64,000 bases of DNA from Natronosalvus vescus (GCF_023973145.1 NZ_CP099546.1:1860001-1924000); one strand, 5' to 3'. Numbered from the stretch's first letter, positions 9,217-18,018 are shown. Notes: generated from the letters alone by a model not told the origin. Program-made: numbers and translations.

Positions 9217-9292
9217 AGCGGTTCCTGGAAGTCCTGAGACCCTCGAGCGTGACCGTCTCCGCTCGAGGGTCTCGACAGTTCCAGGAATCGCT
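9217..9292. repeat. long imperfect inverted repeat (hairpin)
   Basis: Arms 9217-9248 and 9261-9292 are complementary at 27 of 32 positions around a 12-base loop; the inner 12 bases (agaccctcgagc / gctcgagggtct) and the segment ttcctggaa / ttccaggaa are perfect. It sits in a 382-base gap (8967-9348) between thpR and the exported metzincin-like gene, 57 bases before the latter's start. The part of the gap at 9020-9160 is unusually AT-rich. It could be a transcription terminator for thpR, a leader structure for the next gene, or a mobile-element relic. Confidence 0.7.
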
Positions 9293-9348
9293 GTGACGGC
9301 AGGTGTGGATGGGGGCGACGAGCACCCCTTCCGTCTCCCCTGGAGGTC

Positions 9349-10305
9349 ATGACCGCGCCGGACGACCAGGACACCACCCAGGTGCCGTCCACGGGCGACG
9401 TCGTTACCCGCAGAGAGGTGCTGGCAGCCCTCGGCGGGGCAACCGTCCTCTCGTCGACGACCGACACCGTGACTGCTGTCGGTGGGGGAACGGTTCACGT
9501 CCGCATGTACCCGGGGACGATTCCGACCACCGGCTGGGCTCGATACGGTTGGCAGGGCGTCACCACGGGCTGGGCGCCGCCGTTCGAGGACGCCCTCGAG
9601 GCTGTCCGCGAGGCGTTCGAACAGGTACAGCGGTACGCGTGGGCGGACGGACGGCTCGAGGACGTCGACGTCGTGATCGAACGTGGCGGTCGGGTCGACC
9701 TCTCGCTGGCGTCGATCTCCTCGCCGCGTGAGGCGGTCGCGCCGAGCCAGCAGGAACTCCTCGACGCCTTCCGTTCGACGCTCCTGGATCGGGGGGCGAT
9801 CACCGGTACCTGCTCGCACCTCCTGTGCTGGTGGGGGCCGCTCCACTACAACGTCGGCTACGGCGGGACGCGACGGCCGAACGGACACGTCGCTGCCGTC
9901 GACGGCGAGGGGGCCCAGGTCGTCGCGAACCTCGGTGCCACGGAACTGTGGGACTCCCGTGCAGTCACCCGCAACATCGCGATCCACGAGGTGCTCCACA
10001 CCTTTCTCTCGTCGTCGGTCGTCGAGAGCGTGATCGACAGCCGCTGCGATCACGACCTGGGCACCGCCGTCCGCACCGACGATCGGACGCTCGAGGTCTC
10101 GCCGATGGCGACCGCCTACGCGGGCCCGGAGGAGTTCGGTGGCGGCACCCGGTTTCACGGCACCGCCTGTTACGACCACGACGCGTTCGCCCAACACGAC
10201 GGCTACGACGGCGTCGAGAGCTGGGTGTACACCCCGACGCTCAGCGACGCGACCCTCGAGGCGGTGACCCGATACGTCGAACATCGGTTGCTCGATGATG
10301 GGTGA
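9349..10305 (+). CDS. Tat-exported protein with metzincin-like zinc protease motif
   Basis: 318 residues. The N-terminus has a twin-arginine-like stretch (TRREVLAALGG, 20-30) and a short hydrophobic core, so it is probably exported by Tat. A zinc-protease HExxH lies at 213-217 (AIHEVLHTFL). Candidate third ligands are H235 or D236-L-G (RCDHDLG), and the SPMATAY stretch at 251-257 resembles the Met-turn that follows the metal site in metzincins. Two cysteine pairs (C155/C160, C233/C274) may form disulfides. I do not recognise the family; protease activity is inferred only from the motif. Followed 160 bases later by another Tat-exported gene. Confidence 0.6.
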   Translation: MTAPDDQDTTQVPSTGDVVTRREVLAALGGATVLSSTTDTVTAVGGGTVHVRMYPGTIPTTGWARYGWQGVTTGWAPPFEDALEAVREAFEQVQRYAWADGRLEDVDVVIERGGRVDLSLASISSPREAVAPSQQELLDAFRSTLLDRGAITGTCSHLLCWWGPLHYNVGYGGTRRPNGHVAAVDGEGAQVVANLGATELWDSRAVTRNIAIHEVLHTFLSSSVVESVIDSRCDHDLGTAVRTDDRTLEVSPMATAYAGPEEFGGGTRFHGTACYDHDAFAQHDGYDGVESWVYTPTLSDATLEAVTRYVEHRLLDDG

Positions 10306-10464
10306 GACACGTTTCCCGTGGACGTGGGCTGTGTCTCGAGCGCCTGACAGCGCGCCTCGAGACGCGCTCGTGTGGCCGACCAGCGGTGATCGCATGAACG
10401 TCCCCTTCGGTTCGATGGCCGACGTCACAACACATTTGATCGATCGATTCGAAGGGGGTGACGA

Positions 10465-11529
10465 ATGGATCTCGATTTGACCCGGCGACAGTTGCTGGCC
10501 GGCATCGTCGGCGGCGGTGCCGTCGTCGGGGGCGGTCGAGCGACGTACAACGTCTTCCTCGGCTACGATCGCTTCACCGGCACCAACCTCAAACGACAGG
10601 ATCTCGATCCACTGGTCGCCCAGCGGCTTCGCCCGTCGGATGCCGATATCGCCACCGTCGACGGCCACCGCCTGGCCTACAGTTCGGGTGTCGTCTCGAC
10701 CACTCCCGAGACCGAGAACGACGACGGCGCCACAGTCTCGATCGTGGACGATCCGGCCGACGCCGCCGCCCTCGACGACGAACTCGGCCTCGAGGACGCC
10801 CCGCTCGAGCAGCTCGTCGCCGACCTCGGCGCGATCGATGCGCTCGAGCTGGGCACGGGTGAACCCGGCGAACTCGACGAATCCAACGAACCCGGCGAAA
10901 CCAGGGAGGTACGTTTCACGTACCACAGCTATCCCGACTTCTTCGCGTTCGTCGACGCCCACGAGACCCGCCCGTACACGGTGAACGCCCTCCGGGGATA
11001 CAAGACGGCCGACCCGGCGCTGATCGAGGCGTTCGCCGACGCCGACCCCGCCGATCCGAAGGCGGTCGCCGAGGGACTCGTCGACGGCTTCCGCGAGCAC
11101 ACCAGCTACGACATCCCGCGGTACGTTGCCGGCTCGATCGAGGACAACGTGCTCTTTCGAACGCGCGATCTCCGCCAGTACTTCGAGACGCCGACCGACT
11201 TCGACGCGATCCTGGCGGACGAGGACACCGGCCTGTTCTGTTACGAACTCACGCGCCGCTCGGTGGAGGCGCTCCAGGCCGTATCGGCCCTCGAGCAGAC
11301 GACCCCCGTCTTCGGCGGCTTCGTGAAGAACACCCGCCACAAACACGTCTACACGATTCTGGCCAGCGTCGTTCGGGACGAATATGGGGGTCTCGTCGTC
11401 CCCGTAACGTTCCTCGATTACACGCACACGACGCTGTACGACGATTTACGAATCCGGCGGCTGACGGGCGAGGGACTCGATGCCTACGACAGTCGCCATC
11501 GGGCGACATCTGTCGCCTGGTATCACTGA
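10465..11529 (+). CDS. Tat-exported protein of unknown function
   Basis: 354 residues. It starts MDLDLTRRQLLAGIVGGG, a classic twin-arginine signal; there is no lipobox cysteine. The rest has no motif I recognise: an alpha/beta-looking body with acidic loops, a Glu/Pro/Gly stretch near 132-150, and a conserved-looking end (TRHKHVYTILASVVRDEYGG, then YDDLRIRRLTGEGL). Same strand and close behind the metzincin-like gene, so the two may be expressed together. Likely located outside the membrane. Confidence 0.65.
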   Translation: MDLDLTRRQLLAGIVGGGAVVGGGRATYNVFLGYDRFTGTNLKRQDLDPLVAQRLRPSDADIATVDGHRLAYSSGVVSTTPETENDDGATVSIVDDPADAAALDDELGLEDAPLEQLVADLGAIDALELGTGEPGELDESNEPGETREVRFTYHSYPDFFAFVDAHETRPYTVNALRGYKTADPALIEAFADADPADPKAVAEGLVDGFREHTSYDIPRYVAGSIEDNVLFRTRDLRQYFETPTDFDAILADEDTGLFCYELTRRSVEALQAVSALEQTTPVFGGFVKNTRHKHVYTILASVVRDEYGGLVVPVTFLDYTHTTLYDDLRIRRLTGEGLDAYDSRHRATSVAWYH

Positions 11530-11673
11530 TACGGTCAATTGTAGTCGCTTACCGGTGGTTTTCGACCCGTAAGGGAATCACCGATAATCCGGTACAACAG
11601 TCCGTACGAACGAGTTCGCCTGCTACCACTGAACACGGCCCGTTCGCCGTTCCTGGGGCACACAGATGGACAA

Positions 11674-11681
11674 GATTTTAA
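11674..11681 (+). promoter_or_regulatory. TATA box of the ribosomal gene cluster
   Basis: gattttaa centred about 30 bases before the ATG at 11708, in a GC-rich setting. The spacing fits a nearly leaderless transcript for L39e and the genes behind it. Confidence 0.5.
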
Positions 11682-11707
11682 GCCAGCGTGGGCTACGTGC
11701 GTCCACT

Positions 11708-11860
11708 ATGGGTAAAAAATCGAAGGGCAAGAAGAAGCGTCTTGCCAAACTCGAGAACCAGAACAGTCGCGTTCCCGCGTGGGTCATGCTCAAGACCGAC
11801 ATGAACGTCCAGCGAAACCCCAAGCGACGCAACTGGCGTCGGAACGACACTGACGAGTAA
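11708..11860 (+). CDS. rpl39e: 50S ribosomal protein L39e
   Basis: 50 residues, standard length. Begins [20 protein letters not shown] and ends in the basic [14 protein letters not shown] tail typical of halophilic L39e, a small extended protein lining the exit tunnel of the large subunit. One of the few basic proteins in the window. First gene of the L39e-L31e-IF6 cluster, two bases before the next start. Confidence 0.97.
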   Translation: MGKKSKGKKKRLAKLENQNSRVPAWVMLKTDMNVQRNPKRRNWRRNDTDE

Positions 11861-11862
11861 GC

Positions 11863-12141
11863 ATGAGTGCAAGTGATTTCGAGGAACGCGTCGTTACCGT
11901 TCCGCTGCGCGACGCGAAGAAACGCCCCAACCACGAGGCCGCCGACTACGCGATGACGCTCGTCCGCGAACACCTCGCGAAACACTTCGCCGTCGACGAG
12001 GAAGCCATCCGACTCGATCCCTCGATCAACGAGACGATCTGGTCGCAGGGCCGTTCGAACCCGCCGCGAAAGCTCCGCGTTCGTGCCGCCCGGTTCGACG
12101 ACGCCGGCGAGGCGGTCGTCGAGGCCGAGGTCGCCGAGTAA
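11863..12141 (+). CDS. rpl31e: 50S ribosomal protein L31e
   Basis: 92 residues. [20 protein letters not shown] and the [20 protein letters not shown] stretch are diagnostic of archaeal L31e, which sits at the exit of the peptide tunnel. Starts two bases after L39e and is followed, one base after its stop, by the TTG start of IF-6, so the three are one transcript. Confidence 0.97.
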   Translation: MSASDFEERVVTVPLRDAKKRPNHEAADYAMTLVREHLAKHFAVDEEAIRLDPSINETIWSQGRSNPPRKLRVRAARFDDAGEAVVEAEVAE

Positions 12142-12142
12142 C

Positions 12143-12808
12143 TTGCTTCGCGCCGCCTTCGGCGGGTCGTCGTACATCGGCGTCTTCGCCCGTACGACCG
12201 ACACGCACCTGTTCGTTCGCCCCGACGCCGAGGACGACCTCGTCACCGACCTCGCCGACGAACTCGACGTCGAGCCCGTCCAGACGACCGTTGGCGGCTC
12301 CTCGACCGTCGGCGCGTTAGCTACGGGTAACGAAAACGGCGTCCTCGTCAGTTCGCGCGTGCTCGAGTACGAGCGCGAACGACTCGAGGAGGCCCTCGAT
12401 GTCCCCGTTACCGAACTGCCCGGCAGCATCAACGCCGCCGGTAACGTCGTGCTGGCGAACGACTACGGGGCCTACGTCCACGCCGACCTCTCCCGGGAGG
12501 CCGTCCAGGTCGTCAAAGAGGCTCTCGACGTGCCGGTCGAACGCGGCGATCTCGCTGGCGTCAGGACGATCGGAACGGCCGCCGTCGCGACCAACACCGG
12601 CGTACTCTGTCACCCGAAGGCGACCGACGCCGAACTCGACCACCTCGAGGCGGCGCTGGACGTACGAGCGGACGTCGGGACGATCAACTACGGCGCCCCC
12701 CTCGTCGGCTCGGGGTTGCTGGCGAACGAGCACGGCTACGCCGTCGGCCGCGATACGACGGGGCCGGAACTCGGCCGCATCGAGGACGCGCTGGGCTACA
12801 TCGACTGA
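12143..12808 (+). CDS. eif6: translation initiation factor IF-6 (anti-association factor)
   Basis: 221 residues. The conserved N-terminus ([15 protein letters not shown]) forces a TTG start at 12143, one base after the L31e stop; no ATG or GTG fits. Repeated GNxxG/LANxxG blocks ([42 protein letters not shown]) are those of the five-fold pseudosymmetric IF-6 ring, which binds the 50S subunit and blocks joining to 30S. Same cluster as the ribosomal genes. Confidence 0.95.
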   Translation: MLRAAFGGSSYIGVFARTTDTHLFVRPDAEDDLVTDLADELDVEPVQTTVGGSSTVGALATGNENGVLVSSRVLEYERERLEEALDVPVTELPGSINAAGNVVLANDYGAYVHADLSREAVQVVKEALDVPVERGDLAGVRTIGTAAVATNTGVLCHPKATDAELDHLEAALDVRADVGTINYGAPLVGSGLLANEHGYAVGRDTTGPELGRIEDALGYID

Positions 12809-12950
12809 CGGCTTTTCTTGCCCTTCGCTGCTGCTGACACCGTCTGATACGTCGAAATCCGGGCCACCGGTACGTCCATCTCGAGCGATAGCGGTTCGCT
12901 CCAGACGTCAAAAGGCGAACTACTTTCACCGGCGGCCTCGAGGGGCCGCT

Positions 12951-13394
12951 ATGAACGCTCAGTACTGCCCCGACTGCGGCGCGGAGGTCGCTACCGGCAG
13001 TCGATACTGTTCGAACTGTGGAGAACGAATTACGGCGGTCACGCAGTCACCGACGCAGACGACAGACCCTGGTTACGCGCATGCTGCCGAAAAAGACACC
13101 ACCTTTGCCGCCATCACGCACGTTCTCGCATTGTTCACGTGGGTGCTCGGCCCGCTGATCGTGTTGCTCGTGACCGACGACGCCTTCGTCCACGAGAACG
13201 CCCGGAACGCGTTGAACTGGCAGATCATGTTCACGGTGTACATGATCATCTCGGGGATTCTGGTTTTCGTCCTGATCGGGATTCCGCTCATCATCATTAT
13301 CCCGTTGCTGGACATGGTGTTCTGCATTATCGCGGCCCTCAAGGCGAACGAGGGGGAGGCCTGGCGGTATCCCGCGACCCCCGATATCGTTTAG
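12951..13394 (+). CDS. zinc-ribbon protein with DUF4870 membrane domain
   Basis: 147 residues. An N-terminal double CxxC zinc ribbon (YCPDCGAEV...YCSNCGERI, residues 5-27) precedes a membrane domain of the DUF4870 type: TFAAITHVLALFTWVLGPL, then FVHENARNALNWQI, then a long hydrophobic pair of helices and a final EGEAWRYP. Function unknown. It lies inside the normally conserved IF6-to-prefoldin cluster and converges with the ASCH gene, sharing four bases at their stops. Confidence 0.85.
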   Translation: MNAQYCPDCGAEVATGSRYCSNCGERITAVTQSPTQTTDPGYAHAAEKDTTFAAITHVLALFTWVLGPLIVLLVTDDAFVHENARNALNWQIMFTVYMIISGILVFVLIGIPLIIIIPLLDMVFCIIAALKANEGEAWRYPATPDIV

Positions 13395-13720
13395 TCGCCG
13401 GTGGAATCGCTCACCCGTTCGAACCGGTGGCGAACGATCTCGCTCTCGTCGTGCCACTCGAAGTCGTCGTGGGCGCGCTCGAGCAACTTCCGGTAGGCCT
13501 CGAGATCCGGCACCCCCTCTTTTTTGGCGTCCTCGTCGGTCAGATCGCCGAGTCGTCGCTCGGTGATGGAGGTGACTTCGAACTGTTCGCCCTCGACGGT
13601 GAACGTATCGCCTTCCTCGGCGTAGGCGTGTCCGCGGTGGATCTGGCTTACCTCGCCCTCGAGCGCCTGGGTTCGCATTCTGGGCGACGGCAACAGGGTG
13701 TCTGGATCGAGTTCGGTCAT
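13391..13720 (-). CDS. ASCH-domain protein
   Basis: 109 residues. The central part (VSQIHRGHAYAEEGDTFTVEG, then FEVTSITERRLGDLTDEDAKKEG and an HDDFEWHDESEIVRHRFERV end) is the haloarchaeal form of the ASCH fold, a beta-barrel related to PUA domains and thought to bind RNA. Opposite orientation to its neighbours; its stop overlaps that of the DUF4870 gene by four bases. A role in RNA metabolism is family inference. Confidence 0.82.
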   Translation of the reverse strand: MTELDPDTLLPSPRMRTQALEGEVSQIHRGHAYAEEGDTFTVEGEQFEVTSITERRLGDLTDEDAKKEGVPDLEAYRKLLERAHDDFEWHDESEIVRHRFERVSDSTGD

Positions 13721-13864
13721 AGCCGTTCGTTCGCCGGGGAGCGCAAAAACGCTTGAGCCTACTCGGCGCTCGCTGTTTCGCCGTCCGATTCTTGCTGGGC
13801 TCGAGGAGCGCTCGCACGACTGGGGAAGGGAACATTCTTCCGACTGCCTGACGGACGGCTAGCC

Positions 13865-13933
13865 ATGCGAACAAACACGAGCTACGAGGCGACGCGTCCA
13901 GTCACTGCCGCTCGAACCGAGGTGGCCGAGTGA
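13865..13933 (+). CDS. possible 22-residue leader ORF before prefoldin alpha
   Basis: ATG at 13865 to TGA at 13931-13933; the stop overlaps the ATG of prefoldin alpha by one base, the same junction type other archaea have between the L18Ae/LX gene and prefoldin. The 22 residues (ending RTEVAE) are basic to neutral and unlike LX except perhaps for the last few. It may be a coupled leader peptide, a relic of LX, or chance. Confidence 0.2.
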   Translation: MRTNTSYEATRPVTAARTEVAE

Positions 13934-14394
13934 TGGGTGCCAGCCAACAGCAGCTCCAGGAACTCTCCCAGCAGCTACAGGAGATCCAGGAACAGATCGA
14001 ACTCCTTCGAGAGGACGTCGAAGCCGTCCGCGACCAGCAGGACGCCGTCGACGAGGCGACCGACGCGATCGAACAGCTCGAGTCCGGCTCGACGGTGCAG
14101 GTACCCCTCGGCGGCGGTGCCTACGTCCGGGCGACGATCGAGGACATCGACGAAGTGATCGTCGAACTCGGCGCCGACTACGCCCTCGAGCGCGATCAGG
14201 AGGGTGCTATCGAGACGCTCGAGCACAAGAAGGATCGACTCGACGACCGTATCGAGGAGCTCGAAGACCAGATCAGCGAGCTCGAAGCCGAGAGCGGCCA
14301 GCTCGAACAGCAGGCTCAGCAGCTCCAGCAGCAGGCGATGCAACAGCAGATGCAGCAGATGCAGCAGGGTCAAGAACAGAGCCCTGACGAGTAA
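13933..14394 (+). CDS. pfdA: prefoldin subunit alpha
   Basis: 153 residues. Two long coiled-coil helices (about 4-50 and 96-145) flank a beta-hairpin segment (TVQVPLGGGAYVRATIED), the shape of the alpha subunit of the alpha2-beta4 prefoldin jellyfish that hands unfolded proteins to the thermosome. The C-terminus is a Gln/Met-rich run. A GTG immediately before the ATG is also in frame. Followed 14 bases later by ftsY, the conserved order. Confidence 0.95.
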   Translation: MGASQQQLQELSQQLQEIQEQIELLREDVEAVRDQQDAVDEATDAIEQLESGSTVQVPLGGGAYVRATIEDIDEVIVELGADYALERDQEGAIETLEHKKDRLDDRIEELEDQISELEAESGQLEQQAQQLQQQAMQQQMQQMQQGQEQSPDE

Positions 14395-14408
14395 GGGAGC
14401 CGACGCCC

Positions 14409-15704
14409 ATGTTCGACAACCTGAAGGAGAAACTCGGGAGCTTCCGGAAGGAAGCCGAAGCGGCCGCCGACGAGAACGTCGAAGATGTCGACGAGTCCGA
14501 ACTGGAGGACAACGACCTCGAGGAGCCGGTCGATGCCCCGGCCGACGATGCGCCGGTCGACGAGGTGACTGCGGACGAACCGACCACTGACGCATCGGAT
14601 GCCCCGTCGGAAACGGCAAGTGCTGGGGCAGCCGATGCCCAGGCGGCCCCGACGAGCGTTGATGAGCGAGCGTCGGCGAGCGTCGGCGACGAACTCGAGC
14701 GTGCCGACGACGTGGCCGAGCGCGATCCTGTCGATGCTGCCGATGTGCCCGCCGACGACGGTGGCGACGAAGCCGATGTCGCTGGCGACACCGACGAAAC
14801 TGACGACGACAACGGCACCGGCTTCGGCCGCAAAGCCCGCTCGCTCGTCCGCGGGAAGTTCGTCATCGAGGAGGACGACCTCGAGGGGCCCCTGCACGAA
14901 CTCGAACTCGCCTTGCTCTCGAGCGACGTCGAGATGGGCGTCGCCGAGGAGATTCTCGACAACATCCGCGACGAACTGATCGGTGAGACGCGGACGTTCA
15001 CCACCTCGACGGGGGCCGTCGTCGAGGAAGCCCTCCGCGATGCGATTTACGACGTGATCAGCGTCGGCCAGTTCGACTTCGACGAGCGGGTCGCCATCGA
15101 GGACAAACCCCTCGTCATCATCTTCACGGGCGTCAACGGCGTCGGCAAGACGACGTCGATCGCCAAACTCGACCGCTATTTCGAGGAGCGGGGCTACTCG
15201 ACCGTGATGGCCAACGGCGACACCTATCGGGCCGGGGCGAACGAACAGATCGCCGAACACGCCCGGGCGCGGGACACGAAGCTCATCGCCCACGACCAGG
15301 GGGGCGACCCCGCTGCGGTGCTGTACGACGCCGTCGAGTACGCCAACGCGAACGACATCGACGTCGTCCTCGGCGACACGGCGGGTCGTCTTCACACGAA
15401 CGAAGGCCTGATGGATCAACTCGAGAAGATCGGCCGCGTGGTCGATCCCGACATGACGCTGTTCGTCGACGAGGCCGTCGCCGGCCAGGACGCGGTCAAC
15501 CGCGCTCGCGAATTCAACGAGGCCGCCGAGGTCGACGGCACGATTCTGACGAAAGCCGACGCCGACTCGAACGGCGGCGCGGCCATTTCGGTCGCCCACG
15601 TGACCGGAAAACCGATTCTGTTCCTGGGTGTCGGCCAGGGCTACGACGACCTCGAGCGCTTCGACCCCGACACGATGGTCGATCGGTTGCTCGCTGACGA
15701 GTAG
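14409..15704 (+). CDS. ftsY: signal recognition particle receptor FtsY
   Basis: 431 residues. A long, very acidic N-terminal region (about 15-140) is followed by the NG domain: P-loop GVNGVGKTTS (241-250), DTYRAGANEQ, DTAGR (323-327) and TKADADSNGG (from 381). It is the SRP-GTPase receptor that docks ribosome-nascent chain complexes at the membrane. The acidic A region is normal for halophiles. srp54, often next to ftsY in archaea, is not here; a minus-strand DUF502 gene follows. Confidence 0.96.
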   Translation: MFDNLKEKLGSFRKEAEAAADENVEDVDESELEDNDLEEPVDAPADDAPVDEVTADEPTTDASDAPSETASAGAADAQAAPTSVDERASASVGDELERADDVAERDPVDAADVPADDGGDEADVAGDTDETDDDNGTGFGRKARSLVRGKFVIEEDDLEGPLHELELALLSSDVEMGVAEEILDNIRDELIGETRTFTTSTGAVVEEALRDAIYDVISVGQFDFDERVAIEDKPLVIIFTGVNGVGKTTSIAKLDRYFEERGYSTVMANGDTYRAGANEQIAEHARARDTKLIAHDQGGDPAAVLYDAVEYANANDIDVVLGDTAGRLHTNEGLMDQLEKIGRVVDPDMTLFVDEAVAGQDAVNRAREFNEAAEVDGTILTKADADSNGGAAISVAHVTGKPILFLGVGQGYDDLERFDPDTMVDRLLADE

Positions 15705-15814
15705 TGGTTGCCCCGATTTCCACTCGAGATACGATCATACGGTCATTTGTCGTTTCTTCCCGGTGAGACCCAATACCGTGTGTGGCTACCGGTAAGCAGG
15801 TACACCCACTCGTA

Positions 15815-16450
15815 TCAATTCTCGTCGACGTGATTCGACGCGACCCCGAGCGTCGCCGTAATCCGAACGGCCTCCTCGACGCTGATGTCGACGTCGTAGA
15901 CGCTGTCGGCGGGGGCGTGGACGATGAACCCGTTCGTCATCGGGTTCGGACCGAGCGGGATCATGACCGTCTGCATCTCCGTCGAGTTCACGGAGGCTTC
16001 GATCGCCGCGGGGGTGTCGGCGGTCAGAAACCCGAGCACGTAGGTGTCCTGGTGGGGGAACTCGACGAGTTTGACGTCCTCGAACTGATCGACGTCGTCG
16101 TCAACCAGGACGTTGCTGGCCTGGCGAACGCTCGTGTAGATCGTCCCCACGCCCGGAATCGTCTCGATCGTTCGGTGGAACCACCGGGAGAGGTATCGAC
16201 CGGGCGTGTACTCCGCGGCGAACCCGACGAGGAGGAAGAAGGCGATCAGCGACCCGACCGTCACCGCCTGCATGACCTCTCGCGGCGGCTCGTTGGCCCA
16301 GACGTAGTCGACGCCGGCGACCACCGGCGAGAGCAGGCTGAGAACGAACTCGAGGACGACGAGCAGGACGATGAGCGTGACGATGATCGGAATCGTGATC
16401 ACGACCCCGTTGACGAACCAGCGTCGCAGCCGCGACGACAGCGCCTTCAT
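15815..16450 (-). CDS. DUF502 membrane protein
   Basis: 211 residues from the ATG at 16450; a start six codons earlier is possible. Two helices (about 12-40 and 63-85) with the DUF502 hallmarks RRWFVNGVVITIPIIVT and a glycine-proline segment TIETIPGVGTIYTSVRQ, then a soluble beta-rich end containing MIPLGPNPMTNGF. Family function unknown; found across bacteria, archaea and plants. Convergent with ftsY. Confidence 0.88.
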   Translation of the reverse strand: MKALSSRLRRWFVNGVVITIPIIVTLIVLLVVLEFVLSLLSPVVAGVDYVWANEPPREVMQAVTVGSLIAFFLLVGFAAEYTPGRYLSRWFHRTIETIPGVGTIYTSVRQASNVLVDDDVDQFEDVKLVEFPHQDTYVLGFLTADTPAAIEASVNSTEMQTVMIPLGPNPMTNGFIVHAPADSVYDVDISVEEAVRITATLGVASNHVDEN

Positions 16451-16659
16451 ATGCCCGGCGTTCAACACCTACCTATGAAATTCGTTCGGCCTGGTGTGAA
16501 TCGGCCTGTCGACATGAATGTGCCGGCGAGCGCTGCCGTGTCGACAAGCCGACGAATGCGGCTGCGTCGATTACGGTAGGCGGTAGGCAGTCTCTAATCG
16601 AGCGTCGCCGCTGTAACTCAGGGAACAGCTCTTTTGGCCGCCACCTCGTCAATTGACGT

Positions 16660-17031
16660 ATGTCGGAGACGCCTCCGCGACTCGTGTACGACGACGACTG
16701 CGGCTTCTGCACCTGGTGTGCCGAGTACGCCGACGCTCGTGGGGAGTTCGAACTCGTCGGCTTCGAGGAACTCAGCCCCGACCAGCTCGCCCGCCTCCCC
16801 GACGACTACGAGAACTGCGCCCACCTTCTGACCGAGGATCGGGTGTACTCCTGTGGCGAAGCCCTCGAGGAAGCGGTGGCTCGCCTCGAGTCCCCGTCGA
16901 AGTACGCGGCTCGGGGGCTTCGCCGACTGCCGGCCCACGAGCGGATACGGGAACGGGGGTATCGGCTCGTCGCGGACAATCGCGTGTTGTTCGGGAAGGT
17001 CGCCAGGCGGGATCCGCCGGCTCGTCAATGA
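16660..17031 (+). CDS. DCC-family thiol-disulfide oxidoreductase-like protein (DUF393)
   Basis: 123 residues. The N-terminal LVYDDDCGFCTWCAEYA is the DxxCxxC motif (C14/C17, plus C20) that names the DCC family, a thioredoxin-like fold presumed to act in redox chemistry. Cysteines at about 54 and 65 are also present. The C-terminal RGYRLVADNRVLFGKV is common in the family. Stand-alone gene with intergenic regions on both sides; no partner visible. Confidence 0.88.
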   Translation: MSETPPRLVYDDDCGFCTWCAEYADARGEFELVGFEELSPDQLARLPDDYENCAHLLTEDRVYSCGEALEEAVARLESPSKYAARGLRRLPAHERIRERGYRLVADNRVLFGKVARRDPPARQ

Positions 17032-17148
17032 GTCGGTGATCCGGACGCTCGATGTCATCAATACTGGAAGCGGTATCGTCCTCTAAAACTCCAAACTCTA
17101 TATCAAATAACTACAGATTCTATACCACGTGGTCGCCTCGAGGTAAGC

Positions 17149-18018
17149 TCACGCGGTCGGTGTCGTCTCCGTAACCTGCGCCAGAAACGTCCGAATCCGG
17201 TCGGTAACGCGCTCGTCCTCCTCGATGAAACAGCCGTGGGAGCCCCCCTCGAGTTCGAGATACTCGCTTCCCGGCACGCGTTCGGCGAGCAGCCGGCCGT
17301 TCTCGACCGGCACGATGCGGTCGTCCGTGCCGTGGATGACCAGCGTCGGCACGCGGAGGCGTTCCAGCCGGTCGTGCACGTCCATTCGCTCGAGCGCGCC
17401 GAGCTGGGCCTCGAGCGCCGGATCGTCGGGATCGTGGACGAGCCGCCACTCGACGAGGCGATCCATGAGGTGAGGGTTGCGGTTGGTGAAGCGCTCGCTG
17501 AAGAACGGCCGCGTCCGCTCGCGGATCGCCTCCCGTTTCGAGCCCGACGTGGCGAGTAGCCGGTCACGAACGTCGTCGTCCATCGCGACCGCATCCTCAC
17601 CACCAGGAGTCGTCCCGACGAGCGTCAGCGAGGCCGCCCGCCGGTACTCGAGCGCGTAACGCTGGGCGATCAGCCCGCCGAGGTCGACCCCGACGAGGTG
17701 GGCATTGTGTACGCCGGCGTCCTCGAGCACGGCTTCGAGGTCGGCAGCGAGGGTGTCGCCGTCGTAGCTGAACCGGCCCCGGAGGAGCGGCGAGCGAAGC
17801 CGCCGGGGCAGGCTGGGGAAAACCGGGGGGAGACCGGCGTCCGATCGACCCGTGCCGCGCGTGTCGGGGGCGAACAGGTCGTATCCTGCCAGCCCCTCGC
17901 GCTGCCAGCGCCACTGCCAGCGACCGGTACCAACTCCCTGCAGGAAGACGACGGGATCGCCTTCGCCGCGATCGTGATCGTAGTAGATGGACACCCCATC
18001 TCGCGTGACGGTTGGCAT
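17149..18018 (-). CDS. alpha/beta hydrolase
   Basis: 289 residues of the alpha/beta-hydrolase fold: oxyanion region VVFLQGVGTGRWQW (about 23-36), FAPDTRGTGRSDAG (49-62), nucleophile elbow LVGVDLGGLIAQ (108-119), late acid in VIHGTDDRIVP and the histidine in EGGSHGCFIEE. The elbow has Asp112 where most relatives with this pattern have Ser; an Asp nucleophile is known in epoxide hydrolases and haloalkane dehalogenases. Substrate unknown. Divergent from priL. Confidence 0.88.
   Translation of the reverse strand: MPTVTRDGVSIYYDHDRGEGDPVVFLQGVGTGRWQWRWQREGLAGYDLFAPDTRGTGRSDAGLPPVFPSLPRRLRSPLLRGRFSYDGDTLAADLEAVLEDAGVHNAHLVGVDLGGLIAQRYALEYRRAASLTLVGTTPGGEDAVAMDDDVRDRLLATSGSKREAIRERTRPFFSERFTNRNPHLMDRLVEWRLVHDPDDPALEAQLGALERMDVHDRLERLRVPTLVIHGTDDRIVPVENGRLLAERVPGSEYLELEGGSHGCFIEEDERVTDRIRTFLAQVTETTPTA

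Noticed and set aside
9064-11427. 787-codon minus-strand open frame across the two Tat-exported genes
   Set aside because: Arg/Val/Gly-rich shadow without domain; the two plus-strand genes have Tat signals and normal composition.
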